Positions 44,618-54,651 are shown, counted from the first letter of the stretch. The stretch: 64,000 nucleotides of DNA from an uncultured Peptostreptococcaceae bacterium (GCA_947072565.1 CAMTIM010000082.1:1-64000); one strand, 5' to 3'. The notes: generated from the sequence alone by a model not told the origin. Made by a program: numbers and translations.

Positions 44618-45319
44618 ATGAAAAAAATAAGCAAAATAATTTTAGGAGTTGTAGCAGTATCATTAGTAGTTGTAGGTGCACAAATAGCTATAAAAAATTA
44701 CTTACAGGGACCTGCTAGACCATTTAATTCAATTTTAGTAAGTGGAAATAAAGAAAGTTCAAATAAAGCAAAAGAAATTTACAAAGATAACACAGAATAT
44801 ACAAAAGACTATAAATATAAAACAGTTACAAATATAGAAAAAACAGTAGATGAAAATAAAAAAGAGCAAACATATGAAAACAAACATTTAATAATTACAA
44901 AAAGTACAGCAAAAGAAATGCTAAAAGATAAAGTACTTCGTAAAAAGAAAGATAAAGACGCATCAAATGGAAGCTTAGAGACAGTATTGCTTGAGAGCAT
45001 ACCAAATATTAATACAGAGAAGAGTATATACTTTGGGTATCCAAATGAAGATGAAAAATTAGAGATAAACAATAAAAATATACCTCTAGAATACGGAAGT
45101 TATTCATGGATAGGATATTATCCATCAAATGAAGGTTCATTAATAATAACTGATGATAACACTTATAAATCTATAGAAAATGAAGAAAAAGTTATTAGTT
45201 TAATTAAATTCAAAAAAGGAACTAAAGATTTAAGAGATTCTAAAGACAAAATAGAAGTTAATAAAAATTTAGCAAAAATACAAAATATAGAGATAAACTA
45301 CGCAAATATAAAAAACTAA
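44618..45319 (+). CDS. Membrane-anchored extracellular protein of exporter operon
   Basis: A 233-residue protein with an N-terminal membrane segment (about residues 5-25, IILGVVAVSLVVVGAQ) preceded by Lys residues. There is no lipobox Cys, so it is an uncleaved anchor or a signal peptide. The rest is charged and probably extracellular. I do not recognise the family. It is first in an operon with an ATPase (12 bases downstream) and a two-domain FtsX permease, so it may be a substrate-binding or membrane-fusion-like partner. Confidence 0.75.
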   Translation: MKKISKIILGVVAVSLVVVGAQIAIKNYLQGPARPFNSILVSGNKESSNKAKEIYKDNTEYTKDYKYKTVTNIEKTVDENKKEQTYENKHLIITKSTAKEMLKDKVLRKKKDKDASNGSLETVLLESIPNINTEKSIYFGYPNEDEKLEINNKNIPLEYGSYSWIGYYPSNEGSLIITDDNTYKSIENEEKVISLIKFKKGTKDLRDSKDKIEVNKNLAKIQNIEINYANIKN

Positions 45320-45331
45320 AGGAGATAAGTT

Positions 45332-46015
45332 ATGGAGATTCTAAGAGTTGAAAATTTAACAAAAACTTATGGTGAGGGTGAAAATAAAGTTGAAGCATTA
45401 AAAAATATAAATTTATCAATAAACAAAGGAGAATTTGTAGCGATAATAGGTGCGTCAGGTTCGGGGAAAAGTACATTATTGCACTTACTTGGGGGATTAG
45501 ATAGACCTAGTACAGGAAAAGTTATTATTGATGAAAAAAGTATATATGATTATAACGATAATGAACTATCTATATTTAGAAGAAGAAAGGTTGGATTTAT
45601 ATTTCAATTTTTCAATCTAATACCTGTACTAGATGTAGAAGAAAATATTGAACTACCAGTTATATTAGACAATGAAAAAGTAGACAAAAATTACTTAGAT
45701 GAAATAATAAATATTCTTAATCTTAATGAAAGAAGAAATCATCTACCATCTGAACTATCAGGAGGACAACAACAAAGAGTATCAATTGGACGAGCACTTG
45801 TAAATAAACCAAGTATTGTGCTTGCTGATGAACCAACAGGGAATTTGGATTCAAAAAACACAAGAGATGTTATTGAATTACTTAAAATTACTGCAAAGAA
45901 GTTTAATCAAACACTTATACTAATAACACATGATACAAATATAGCTACTATGGCAGATAGAGTTATTACTATAGAAGATGGTCAAATAATAAAAGACACA
46001 AAGATAGACAACTAA
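45332..46015 (+). CDS. ABC transporter ATPase (MacB/LolD/Bce type)
   Basis: A 227-residue ATPase with Walker A GASGSGKS, Q-loop GFIFQFFNLIP, signature LSGGQQQRVSIGRA, Walker B VLADEPTGNLD and H-loop ITHD. The sequence is close to LolD/BceA-type ATPases that drive FtsX permeases, and such a permease follows after 21 bases. Confidence 0.96.
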   Translation: MEILRVENLTKTYGEGENKVEALKNINLSINKGEFVAIIGASGSGKSTLLHLLGGLDRPSTGKVIIDEKSIYDYNDNELSIFRRRKVGFIFQFFNLIPVLDVEENIELPVILDNEKVDKNYLDEIINILNLNERRNHLPSELSGGQQQRVSIGRALVNKPSIVLADEPTGNLDSKNTRDVIELLKITAKKFNQTLILITHDTNIATMADRVITIEDGQIIKDTKIDN

Positions 46016-46036
46016 GACACAGGGAGGTGAATCTAA

Positions 46037-48475
46037 TTGATAAAAAGTTATAAAACGCTAAGTAATAGATATATTAAACAAAACAAAAAACGTACTATTA
46101 TGACTCTTATAGGTATTGTTTTATCATTAGCACTTATTTCAACTATTGGGCTATTTATGAAAGGGACTGAACAATCTCAAATTGAGCAAACTAAGCAAAG
46201 TGGAGGTATGTCATTTCATATAATGTATGAAACTTATACAGATGATATATTAAGCAAAGTATCAAATAATCCTAATATAGCACGCTATGGAATTATGTCT
46301 AGAGGCGAGGAAATTAAATATAATGATATTACTTTCCAAAAATATTACGCTGATAATGGATCAAATGAAATATTAAAATACAGTCTTAAAGATGGTAGGA
46401 TGCCTACTAAAAATAACGAAATATGTATAGACGAATGGACAAAAGCACACATCAATTCTAATTTAACAATTGGAGACAACATAACTTTTGATAAAAAAGA
46501 ATATAAGGTTGTAGGTTTTTTAAAAACACAGGATTCTATGCAACGTCAAAAAACTAGTAGAGCAATTATATTTGATAAAGCTCCTAAAGATGGTCAATTG
46601 ATGGTAGAAATAAATCCAAAAGGAGAATTTGACCAAACCCTTGAAACATTAAAATCTTTAAGTAGCAAAGATAATATAGTAGAGAACTATTCATTAACAC
46701 GCCTACATCAAATGGGTTCAGATAAATCAATGCTTACTATTGTTGCTATTGTAATTGCAATTGTAATAAGTTCAACAATTATTGTTATATATAATTCTTT
46801 CCAAATTAATGTAGCAGAGAGAATGAAGCAGTTTGGATTACTTAGAAGTATAGGAGCAACAAAGAAGCAGATAAAATATATTGTTTTTAGAGAAGCAACT
46901 ATACTACTAATGATAGCCATTCCTATTGGTTTGTTAATAAGTGTAGGTACGATATATGCCCTACAAGGAGTTTTAAATTCACTATTAAATGAAAATACAC
47001 CACTTTCAATTGTAAATATTGATATAAATATATTATTAATAAGTTCTGCAATAACAACATTAGCTGTTTATGTATCTAGTTTATTGCCTGCTAATTATGT
47101 AGGTAATATATCACCTTTAGTTGCAATTAGTAGCAGGGTAGCTATAAAAAAAGAATCTATTAAGAAAAGAAAAAATGTATTATTAAAAAAAGTATTTAAT
47201 TTTAAAGCTTTAATGGCTATTAAAAATATAGGACGTAATCCTAAAAGATGTCGTGTTATGATATTATCTATTGTTGTAAGTTCGACTTTATTTATTACAT
47301 TTACTACATTAGTAAAAGAAGCTATAATGCTAAAAGGCACAAATGCAGAATATCAAAATATTGATTTAGAAGTTAATACAGCCTCTCAAGATAATGATAC
47401 AAATGATAATAATACAAATGATTCTAATCTATTAGATAAAATTAAAAGCTTAGACAATGTTGAAAAAGTATATCTTAAATATCCATTAATTGGGGGTAAT
47501 TCTGAAATTGCACCAAACAAAAAAGTAGATGAAGCAGGAGATATATACGAAAGAGAAGACATTAATGGACAAACTAAAGAATTCATATATACTCAAATTA
47601 ATGTATACGATAAAACTGCATTAGATGAAGCTAAAAAATATGTGATTAGTGGAGACATTAATATTGATAAAATAAATTCTCAAAACGGTGTAATTTTAGT
47701 TTCTAATTCAAAAGCAAGAGATAACAATACTAAAAAGAGATATATGGGTAAATTAACCAATTACAAAGTAAATGATGAGATTAGTTTAATTGATGATTCT
47801 GGCAAAGATTATAAAGTAAAGATAATGGCGATTATAGAAAATAATATCTTTGAAAGAGAAACGCAAAATAACACTATGTCTTTAATAACAACAGATAAAG
47901 TAAAAGAAAATTTAACTAAGATAAATTCAGATATAGCAAGTATTGGAGTTGATTTAAAAGACTCATCACTACACTTAAATACTTATGAAAAAATAAATAA
48001 CATTCTACAAGATTATCCATCTTATAGTATAGTAGATTATGTTGATGCAAATGATATGGAAAAAAGTTATATTATATTAATTAAAGTATTAGTATATGGA
48101 TTTATATTTGTAATCACATTAATAAGTAGTATAAATATTATAAACACAATTACAATGAATATAACTTTAAGAAGAAAAGAACTATCTGTACTAAAATCTA
48201 TAGGTATGTCACAAAAAGACTTAAAGAAAATGATAATGTATGAAGGTTTATTTTATGGTTTAGTTGGAGGAGTGATAGGATCTATAGCTGGATGTGGTTT
48301 TACTTATGCTATATATGATGTTTTATCAGATATTGTAGGGATTACATGGAAATTACCTTGGATGTTATGTATAATTACTATTTTAGTATCAATAGTAATT
48401 AGTTTCTTATCAACATTAATACCGATGAGAAAAATTGAAAAGGATAATGTAATAGAGGCTATTAGAGAGGGGTAG
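46037..48475 (+). CDS. Large two-domain FtsX ABC permease
   Basis: An 812-residue permease with two FtsX units. The first has TM1 near 20-40, an extracellular region to about 225 and three helices near 230-355; its phrase is RMKQFGLLRSIGATKKQ. The second starts near 410 and ends with helices at about 685-805, with LRRKELSVLKSIGMSQKD. This is the ten-helix layout of BceB/YknZ-like peptide-sensing exporters. It starts at TTG behind GGGAGGTGA. The response regulator and kinase that follow suggest a resistance module against antimicrobial peptides or wall antibiotics. Confidence 0.92.
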   Translation: MIKSYKTLSNRYIKQNKKRTIMTLIGIVLSLALISTIGLFMKGTEQSQIEQTKQSGGMSFHIMYETYTDDILSKVSNNPNIARYGIMSRGEEIKYNDITFQKYYADNGSNEILKYSLKDGRMPTKNNEICIDEWTKAHINSNLTIGDNITFDKKEYKVVGFLKTQDSMQRQKTSRAIIFDKAPKDGQLMVEINPKGEFDQTLETLKSLSSKDNIVENYSLTRLHQMGSDKSMLTIVAIVIAIVISSTIIVIYNSFQINVAERMKQFGLLRSIGATKKQIKYIVFREATILLMIAIPIGLLISVGTIYALQGVLNSLLNENTPLSIVNIDINILLISSAITTLAVYVSSLLPANYVGNISPLVAISSRVAIKKESIKKRKNVLLKKVFNFKALMAIKNIGRNPKRCRVMILSIVVSSTLFITFTTLVKEAIMLKGTNAEYQNIDLEVNTASQDNDTNDNNTNDSNLLDKIKSLDNVEKVYLKYPLIGGNSEIAPNKKVDEAGDIYEREDINGQTKEFIYTQINVYDKTALDEAKKYVISGDINIDKINSQNGVILVSNSKARDNNTKKRYMGKLTNYKVNDEISLIDDSGKDYKVKIMAIIENNIFERETQNNTMSLITTDKVKENLTKINSDIASIGVDLKDSSLHLNTYEKINNILQDYPSYSIVDYVDANDMEKSYIILIKVLVYGFIFVITLISSINIINTITMNITLRRKELSVLKSIGMSQKDLKKMIMYEGLFYGLVGGVIGSIAGCGFTYAIYDVLSDIVGITWKLPWMLCIITILVSIVISFLSTLIPMRKIEKDNVIEAIREG

Positions 48476-48495
48476 AAGTATTAAGGAGGTTATTT

Positions 48496-49188
48496 ATGAA
48501 AAAAATATTATTTGTTGAAGATGATGATGCTTTAGGTTATGCTTTAGAATTTTCTTTAATTGATGAAGGATACAACATAATAAGAACGTGTACTATTGAG
48601 GATGCTAAAAATTGCTTTAATAATGATGAATTTAAGTTAATATTATTAGATGTAAATTTACCAGATGGAAATGGATATGATTTTTGCAAATATATTAGAG
48701 AAAAATCAAGTGTACCAATAATATTTCTAACAGCACTAGATGATGAAGTCAATGTTGTTATGGGGTTAGAAATAGGTGCAAATGATTATTTAACTAAACC
48801 ATTTGGAGTTAGAGAATTATTAGCAAGAATTAAGGTACAGTTACGTTCAAACAAATCAAATGAAATAAAAGATAAATTAATAAGTAAAGACATAACTATT
48901 GATATATCTACAAGTCATGTATATAAAAAGAATGAACTTTTAAATTTAACAGCATTAGAATATAAACTATTAATATTATTTATGAATAATCCTAATAAGA
49001 TAATAAAACGAGAGAGTATTCTTGAAAGTATTACAGGTGAAGATGATACTTTCTTTGATGAGAATACATTATCTGTATATATAAAGCGACTTAGAGAAAA
49101 AATTGAAGATGATTATAAAAATCCAAAATATATTATAACTAAGCGTGGGTTAGGTTATAAGTGGGATATTGAAGTAGGGAGTGAGTAA
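48496..49188 (+). CDS. OmpR-family response regulator
   Basis: A 230-residue regulator with receiver motifs LFVEDDD, LLDVNLPDG (phosphoacceptor Asp) and LTKPFG, and a C-terminal winged helix ending VYIKRLREKIEDD and RGLGYKWD. AAGGAGG precedes the ATG, 20 bases after the permease. It is expected to control its own operon in response to the kinase that follows. Confidence 0.95.
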   Translation: MKKILFVEDDDALGYALEFSLIDEGYNIIRTCTIEDAKNCFNNDEFKLILLDVNLPDGNGYDFCKYIREKSSVPIIFLTALDDEVNVVMGLEIGANDYLTKPFGVRELLARIKVQLRSNKSNEIKDKLISKDITIDISTSHVYKKNELLNLTALEYKLLILFMNNPNKIIKRESILESITGEDDTFFDENTLSVYIKRLREKIEDDYKNPKYIITKRGLGYKWDIEVGSE

Positions 49189-49190
49189 AG

Positions 49191-50417
49191 TTGAATAAGG
49201 TTTTTATTAACAACGAAGTAAAAAGAAGTACTCTTATATTAACATCACTTCTTACTATTTTTATAATGATTCAAGGATTACTGTATGTAGCATATACTAA
49301 CAATCAAAAGCAAGATTATATAGATATAGTTGGAAGTATGGTATCAAAAGCAATAACGCTTAATCCAGAATTAGAAAAAGAATTAATACCACTAATAACT
49401 AAAGATATTAGCCAAAAAGACAAAGAAGCTGGGCGCATCATTGCAAAAGAATACGGAATAACAAGTAAGCTTAATAATAGCTTATTTCCAAATTTTAAAA
49501 ATAACAATAAAATATTTATTGTGAGCATAGTTTTTTCATTGTTATTATTAATACTAAACTATATACAGTATAAATACTTTTTCTTAAAAGTAAGAAATGT
49601 GACTTTAGCAGCTAATAAGATATTAGATGATGATTATAGTACTTTAGTTAATGAAGATAAAGAAGGGGATTTTTCTAAGTTAGCTTTAGCATTTTCTAAT
49701 ATTAGAAGTATTATTAAAAATAATGTAAGCACCACACAAAAGGAAAAACAGTATTTAGTAGAGCTTCTACAAAATATGTCACATCAGATAAAAACAAAGA
49801 TAGCTACTATGATATTATACAATGATATATTACTAAATAGAAAACTGACAGAAGAACAAAGAGTAAAATTTCTTGAGAGTAATAGTATTCAGCTTAATAA
49901 GATGAATTTGATGGTACAAAATATATTGAAATTGGCAAGGTTAGATGCAAATGCAATTGAGTTTTATAAAAAAGAAGATAATTTAAATAAAACTATAGAA
50001 GAAGTAGTACATAGCCTCGAAGAATTTGCACATGATGCTAATGTTAATTTGAGTATCTGCTATAAAGAGCAGATTAACTTATTGCATGATAAATTTTGGG
50101 TACAAGAGGCGTTTAGCAATATTATAAAAAACTGCATTGAACATACCCCTAAAAATAAAAATGTGAAAGTTTATTTGTCTGATAATCCTGCATATTCAAG
50201 AATAACTATTGAAGACAGTGGAGAAGGTATAGTACAAGAAGATATAGCAAATATTTTTAAGCGATTTTATAAGTCTAAAAATTCAACTAAAAAAGATTCG
50301 GTTGGTATAGGATTAGCTATTTCAAAATCAATTATCGAATCTCATAATGGATATATTGATGTAAAAAGTGTCTCTGGGCAAGGAAGTAGATTTTTTATAA
50401 CTTTTATGAAATATTAA
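49191..50417 (+). CDS. Sensor histidine kinase
   Basis: A 408-residue kinase with TM1 at about 14-34, a 70-residue extracellular segment and TM2 at about 107-127. A HAMP-like linker precedes the H-box MSHQIKTKIATM, a variant seen in kinases tied to Vex/Bce-like exporters. The ATPase domain has NIIKNCIEHT, DSGEGI and SVGIGLAIS. It starts at TTG two bases after the response-regulator stop. Last gene of the operon. Confidence 0.93.
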   Translation: MNKVFINNEVKRSTLILTSLLTIFIMIQGLLYVAYTNNQKQDYIDIVGSMVSKAITLNPELEKELIPLITKDISQKDKEAGRIIAKEYGITSKLNNSLFPNFKNNNKIFIVSIVFSLLLLILNYIQYKYFFLKVRNVTLAANKILDDDYSTLVNEDKEGDFSKLALAFSNIRSIIKNNVSTTQKEKQYLVELLQNMSHQIKTKIATMILYNDILLNRKLTEEQRVKFLESNSIQLNKMNLMVQNILKLARLDANAIEFYKKEDNLNKTIEEVVHSLEEFAHDANVNLSICYKEQINLLHDKFWVQEAFSNIIKNCIEHTPKNKNVKVYLSDNPAYSRITIEDSGEGIVQEDIANIFKRFYKSKNSTKKDSVGIGLAISKSIIESHNGYIDVKSVSGQGSRFFITFMKY

Positions 50418-50420
50418 TAA

Positions 50421-50470
50421 AAAGTGTCTCATTTAATGAATTTTAAAAATCATTTTGAGACACTTTTTTT
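50421..50470 (+). terminator. Intrinsic terminator of second exporter operon
   Basis: AAAGTGTCTCA pairs perfectly with TGAGACACTTT, with further pairing inside, and the arm runs into a T tract. Confidence 0.94.
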
Positions 50471-50495
50471 ATAAAAATTACTATCCTAGAATTTA

Positions 50496-50560
50496 ATGTA
50501 TTTTTAGTTATGTAGTAGTGTAAGTTACACTACTACATAACTAAAAATACATATTATAAT
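50496..50560 (+). promoter_or_regulatory. 57-bp perfect palindrome and -10 element before hpdBCA
   Basis: Two perfect 28-base arms (left arm starts ATGTATTTTTAGTTATGTAG) flank a single G. The core reads GTGTAA-G-TTACAC. A TATAAT at 50555-50560 follows with no recognisable -35. The palindrome centre is about 43 bases upstream of the predicted start point, where class II activators of the Crp/Fnr family bind. A Crp/Fnr-type gene lies just downstream of the operon. Confidence 0.8.
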
Positions 50561-50622
50561 ATACTTAGATGAAAGAAATATTAATGTACCAACACATTAT
50601 ATAAGGGGAGAGGGTATTTTAA

Positions 50623-53316
50623 ATGAATTCAAATGGAACTAAACTTGAAGATGTCTTAAAAATGCATGGTATTGAAATGTCAGATGTAGTTGATGCTAAT
50701 GAGTATGAAATTCCAGAGGCAAAAGATAGTACTAAAAGGCTTATGGAAATCTACTATAACTTAAAAGTTACTGCTGATATGGAAGCTCCATATTGGTATA
50801 ACAGAACTTGGTGGGAAAATGATGGGGATGTAACTATAGTAAGAAGAGCAAAAGCTATGGCTTCGTGCTTATCTCACATTACACCTACTATCCTACCTTA
50901 TGAAAAACTTGTTATGAACAAGACAAAAAATGTTAGAGGGGCATTTCCATTTCCTTGGGTTTGTGCAAGCTTCTTTAATGCTCAAGCAGAAGCTTTAATG
51001 AATGAAGTTGATGCTCCTTGTGAGAGTGAAGCTGATTCAGTTAGTGTAGTTGGTGCTGGGGGCGGTAATGTTACACAAAGTTACGGAGATGTTATAAGTC
51101 TTGCTAAGAAATTTGGTATGAGAAAAGAAGAAATTCCGGTTTTAGTTAAAACATCTAAGCCTTGGGATGGAATTTCAATTGAAGATTTAAGTGATAAGTA
51201 TGCAAAATATACTCCAGGCTATGACCAAGAACAACGTATTATGGATTCTGTAATATCTATGTTTGACTCTTGGGCAATTCCTCAAGGGCGTGAAGTAATA
51301 AACTATTACATGCCTTTAGAGTATGGTTTTGATAGAATTATAGAATTATGTGATGAAAAAATTGCTGAGTTTATGGGTGAAGCAGGCGATGATGGAATAC
51401 TTGGTATGAGTAGGGGTTATTATTATATAGCAATGAAAGAAATCACTAAAGGGTTAAGTACTTGGTGTGAGAACTATTCAAAACAAGCAAAATATTTAGC
51501 TTCAATTGAGACAGATAAAGAATTAAAAGCCAATTATGAAAAAATCGAAGAAGTTATGGGAAATATTGCTCACAAAAAGCCTGCAAACTTCTGGGAAGCA
51601 ATTCAAATGACAATTTGTTGTCACTTAGGTGTTGTTAATGAAGATCCACAGTCTGGTATGTCAATTGGTAGACTTGGTCAAGTATTACAACCATTTTATG
51701 AAAAAGATATAAAAGATGGGACAATGACAGAGGAAGATGTAATTGAACTTCTTGAATTACATAGAATTAAAATTACTTGTATAGAATGTTTTGCATCAGC
51801 TGGAGTATCTGGGGGAGTTCTTTCTGGTAATACATTTAACAACCTTTCTTTAGGTGGACAAAATTATGATGGTCTATCAGCTGTTACTGATTTAGAATAC
51901 TTAATTATTGAAGCAGGTATGAGAAATCAAACTCCTCAACCTACACTAAGTATATTATATGATGAAAAAACACCTGAAGACTTCCTTATGAAAGCTGCTT
52001 CTTGTACAAAACTTGGACTTGGATATCCTGCATGGATGAACAATCAAACAGGTATGAACTTTATGCTAAGACATTACGGTCCAGAGGGTATGGATATTAT
52101 TGATGCAAGGGCATGGTGCCTTGGAGGATGTCTTGAATCTTCACCAGGATGTTTTATGCCGCTTAATTACAATGGGAAGATAACAATGATTCCAGGTGGT
52201 GCATCACCTACATGCGGTACAGGTGTTCACTTTGTAGCACTACCTAAAATACTTGAACTTGTTTTATCAAATGGACTAGATAAGAGAACTGGAAAACAAA
52301 TATATCCACCTCATAATAGGAAAATTGATTCTTATGAGACTATGATAAATCAGTGGGAGAAATATATAGAACTTACTACAGATGTTCTTAACAAGGTTAA
52401 TAATATTCAAATGGACCTTTGGAGAAAGAAGAATATGCCAGTTGTAAATTCACTTCTTAAACCAGATTGCTTCACAAAAGGTAGAGACCTTGGTGTTATG
52501 GGAGCAAGATATAATGCAACTATTAACTTTGAATCTTGTGGTACAATTACATTTGTAAATTCATTAGCTTCAATTAAGAAAAATGTATTTGATGATAAGA
52601 AGTTTACAATTGAAGAGATGGCAGATGCAATGATTAATAACTTTGGATTTGAGACTGCATACCAAACTGGAGTATTTTCACCGGATTCAAGAGTTAGCAC
52701 TGAAAATAGTGAAAAATACGAAGAAATATTCGCAGCATGCATAAATGCACCAAAGTATGGAAATGCAGATATGTATGTAGATAGTATTTTAAGAGATTAT
52801 CAATATTATATGCATGATATGACTAGCAAGTTTAAATCATATTATGGTAAGCCTGAATATTTATGTCAAATATCAGTTTCAACACATGGCCCTCAAGGAT
52901 TTATAACATTAGCTTCAGCTGATGGAAGACTTGCAGGTACAACTTATTCAGATGGATCTTTATCTGCAGAATCTGGAACTGACAAGAATGGTATTTATGC
53001 TATATTTGAATCTGCAACTGTTTATGATCATTCAATGCATCAAAATTCACAAATGAACTTAAAACTTCATCCAACAGCTGTAAAAGGTTTAAATGGAACA
53101 AGAAAACTTCTTGATATTGTGCGTGCTTATATGAGAAAAGGTGGATTCCACGTTCAGTTTAACGTTGTAAATTCAGAAGTTCTAAGAGATGCACAAGCAA
53201 AACCAGATAACTATAGAGACCTTATGGTTCGTGTTGCTGGGTTTACACAATATTGGTGTGAAATTGGTAAACCTATTCAAGATGAAGTTATATATAGAAC
53301 GGAATATGAAGTATAG
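50623..53316 (+). CDS. hpdB: 4-hydroxyphenylacetate decarboxylase, glycyl radical subunit
   Basis: This enzyme decarboxylates 4-hydroxyphenylacetate (from tyrosine) to p-cresol. The 897-residue protein belongs to the pyruvate formate-lyase family, with the glycyl radical loop RVAGFTQYW (Gly873). The residues known as catalytic in the Clostridioides difficile enzyme fall at identical positions: Cys503 and Glu505 in GGCLES, His536 and Glu637. This separates it from choline, glycerol and other glycyl radical enzymes. GGGGAGAGGG precedes the ATG. It is first in an operon with the small and activating subunits. Confidence 0.95.
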   Translation: MNSNGTKLEDVLKMHGIEMSDVVDANEYEIPEAKDSTKRLMEIYYNLKVTADMEAPYWYNRTWWENDGDVTIVRRAKAMASCLSHITPTILPYEKLVMNKTKNVRGAFPFPWVCASFFNAQAEALMNEVDAPCESEADSVSVVGAGGGNVTQSYGDVISLAKKFGMRKEEIPVLVKTSKPWDGISIEDLSDKYAKYTPGYDQEQRIMDSVISMFDSWAIPQGREVINYYMPLEYGFDRIIELCDEKIAEFMGEAGDDGILGMSRGYYYIAMKEITKGLSTWCENYSKQAKYLASIETDKELKANYEKIEEVMGNIAHKKPANFWEAIQMTICCHLGVVNEDPQSGMSIGRLGQVLQPFYEKDIKDGTMTEEDVIELLELHRIKITCIECFASAGVSGGVLSGNTFNNLSLGGQNYDGLSAVTDLEYLIIEAGMRNQTPQPTLSILYDEKTPEDFLMKAASCTKLGLGYPAWMNNQTGMNFMLRHYGPEGMDIIDARAWCLGGCLESSPGCFMPLNYNGKITMIPGGASPTCGTGVHFVALPKILELVLSNGLDKRTGKQIYPPHNRKIDSYETMINQWEKYIELTTDVLNKVNNIQMDLWRKKNMPVVNSLLKPDCFTKGRDLGVMGARYNATINFESCGTITFVNSLASIKKNVFDDKKFTIEEMADAMINNFGFETAYQTGVFSPDSRVSTENSEKYEEIFAACINAPKYGNADMYVDSILRDYQYYMHDMTSKFKSYYGKPEYLCQISVSTHGPQGFITLASADGRLAGTTYSDGSLSAESGTDKNGIYAIFESATVYDHSMHQNSQMNLKLHPTAVKGLNGTRKLLDIVRAYMRKGGFHVQFNVVNSEVLRDAQAKPDNYRDLMVRVAGFTQYWCEIGKPIQDEVIYRTEYEV

Positions 53317-53348
53317 AGCATAATTAAAAAATGAATGGGGGTAACTAT

Positions 53349-53609
53349 ATGAGACATTACGATTGTAAAAATTATATTAATTTAGATTGTGAAAAAGGAC
53401 TATGTGCACTATGTAAGGCAGTTGTACCTATTAGTGGACAAAACAGTGAAGCGTGTGCTAATTTTAAGGCTGCTGATAAATGTGGTAACTGTAAAAACTT
53501 TTCTAATCCAGATAATCACGGAATTGGAACATGCACAGGTTTAGAAAAAGAGAACTGGTCATATTCTACTATGAATGCCTGCACATGTTCAGGTTATGAA
53601 GCAAGATAG
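53349..53609 (+). CDS. hpdC: 4-hydroxyphenylacetate decarboxylase small subunit
   Basis: An 86-residue iron-sulfur subunit found only in hydroxyarylacetate decarboxylases, where it regulates assembly and activity. Ligands for two [4Fe-4S] clusters are visible: His3, Cys6, Cys19, Cys36, and Cys45, Cys48, Cys62 with Cys78 or Cys80. An in-frame ATG 18 bases upstream is rejected because its extension contains the ribosome site TGGGGGT and His3 should lie next to the N-terminus. Additional Cys residues at 14 and 22 are not needed for the clusters. Confidence 0.93.
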   Translation: MRHYDCKNYINLDCEKGLCALCKAVVPISGQNSEACANFKAADKCGNCKNFSNPDNHGIGTCTGLEKENWSYSTMNACTCSGYEAR

Positions 53610-53618
53610 GATAATATT

Positions 53619-54557
53619 ATGAATGAAAAAGGCTTAATATTTGATATACAGAGTTTTTCTGTACATGATGGACCGGGATGCAGAACAAACATATTTTTTA
53701 CAGGCTGTCCACTAAAGTGCAAATGGTGTGCCAATCCAGAAAGTTGGATTAAGAAAAAACATCTTATGCTCTCAGAAAATTTATGTAAATATGATAAGGG
53801 TTGTAGAGCGTGTAAAAATATATGTCCTTATGGCTCAATTAAATTTTATGAAAATAAAAAGCCAAGCATAACAAGGGATATATGTAAGAGGTGTGAGACT
53901 TTTGAGTGTGTTAGCATATGTCCAAATAATTCACTAAAACAGTGTGTTAAGGAATATAGTGTTGATGAAATTATAAAAATTCTTAGACGTGATTTTAATA
54001 ACTGGGGTCCTGAGGGCGGAGTAACATTCTCAGGAGGAGAGCCTTTGATGCATCATGAGTTTTTAATTGAAGTTTTAAAAAAATGTCATAAGTGGCAGAT
54101 TCATAATGCAATTGAAACTAGTGCATATGCAAAATCAGAAATTTTCCTTGAAGTATTTAAATACATTCAATTTGCATTTATTGATGTTAAGAATATGGAT
54201 AATGAAAAACATAAAGATGGAACTGGAGTTTATAATGATTTGATACTTTCAAATATTGAATTACTTAAAAAATCTGGTTGGCAGGGAAGACTTGTTCTAA
54301 GACAGCCAACTATAGGTGGATATAATGACAGTGATGAAAATGCATACAAATTAATTGAATTTATGAAAAAAAACTCACTATATGAAATTAACCTTTTGAA
54401 ATTTCACAGGCTAGGTGAAACAAAATGGAATCAATTAGGAAAAGTATATGAGTATCATGATCATGGCGATATTACATATGAAAAAATGCAACATCTTCAA
54501 AAGCTTTATTTAGACAACAATATAGCTTGTTATATAGGAGACAATACTCCTTTTTAA
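53619..54557 (+). CDS. hpdA: 4-hydroxyphenylacetate decarboxylase activating enzyme
   Basis: This radical SAM enzyme of 312 residues generates the glycyl radical on HpdB. The AdoMet cluster motif is CPLKCKWC, preceded by the family segment VHDGPGCRTNIFF. A ferredoxin-like insert with two Cys clusters (CKYDKGCRACKNICP and CKRCETFECVSICP) is typical of activators of non-PFL glycyl radical enzymes. TFSGGEPLMH is the AdoMet-binding segment. It lies 9 bases after hpdC. Confidence 0.95.
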   Translation: MNEKGLIFDIQSFSVHDGPGCRTNIFFTGCPLKCKWCANPESWIKKKHLMLSENLCKYDKGCRACKNICPYGSIKFYENKKPSITRDICKRCETFECVSICPNNSLKQCVKEYSVDEIIKILRRDFNNWGPEGGVTFSGGEPLMHHEFLIEVLKKCHKWQIHNAIETSAYAKSEIFLEVFKYIQFAFIDVKNMDNEKHKDGTGVYNDLILSNIELLKKSGWQGRLVLRQPTIGGYNDSDENAYKLIEFMKKNSLYEINLLKFHRLGETKWNQLGKVYEYHDHGDITYEKMQHLQKLYLDNNIACYIGDNTPF

Positions 54558-54616
54558 ATTTAGCTTTTTCATTATAGATTGTTGTATGTAATTAAAAACT
54601 TTATGTGTGAATTAAA

Positions 54617-54651
54617 AAAGCTAGTAATTCTACTTTAGAATTACTAGCTTT
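54617..54651 (+). terminator. 16-bp hairpin between hpdA and the Crp/Fnr gene
   Basis: AAAGCTAGTAATTCTA pairs perfectly with TAGAATTACTAGCTTT around a 3-base loop. The T tract is weak (TTTCAGTTTA). It may terminate hpdBCA; as DNA it could also be an operator, because a TATAAT at 54657-54662 follows directly. Confidence 0.65.

Noticed and set aside
50496-50552. hpd palindrome considered as an ordinary terminator
   Set aside because: It has no T tract, and the previous operon already ends in a strong terminator at 50421-50470; its position fits a regulatory site better.
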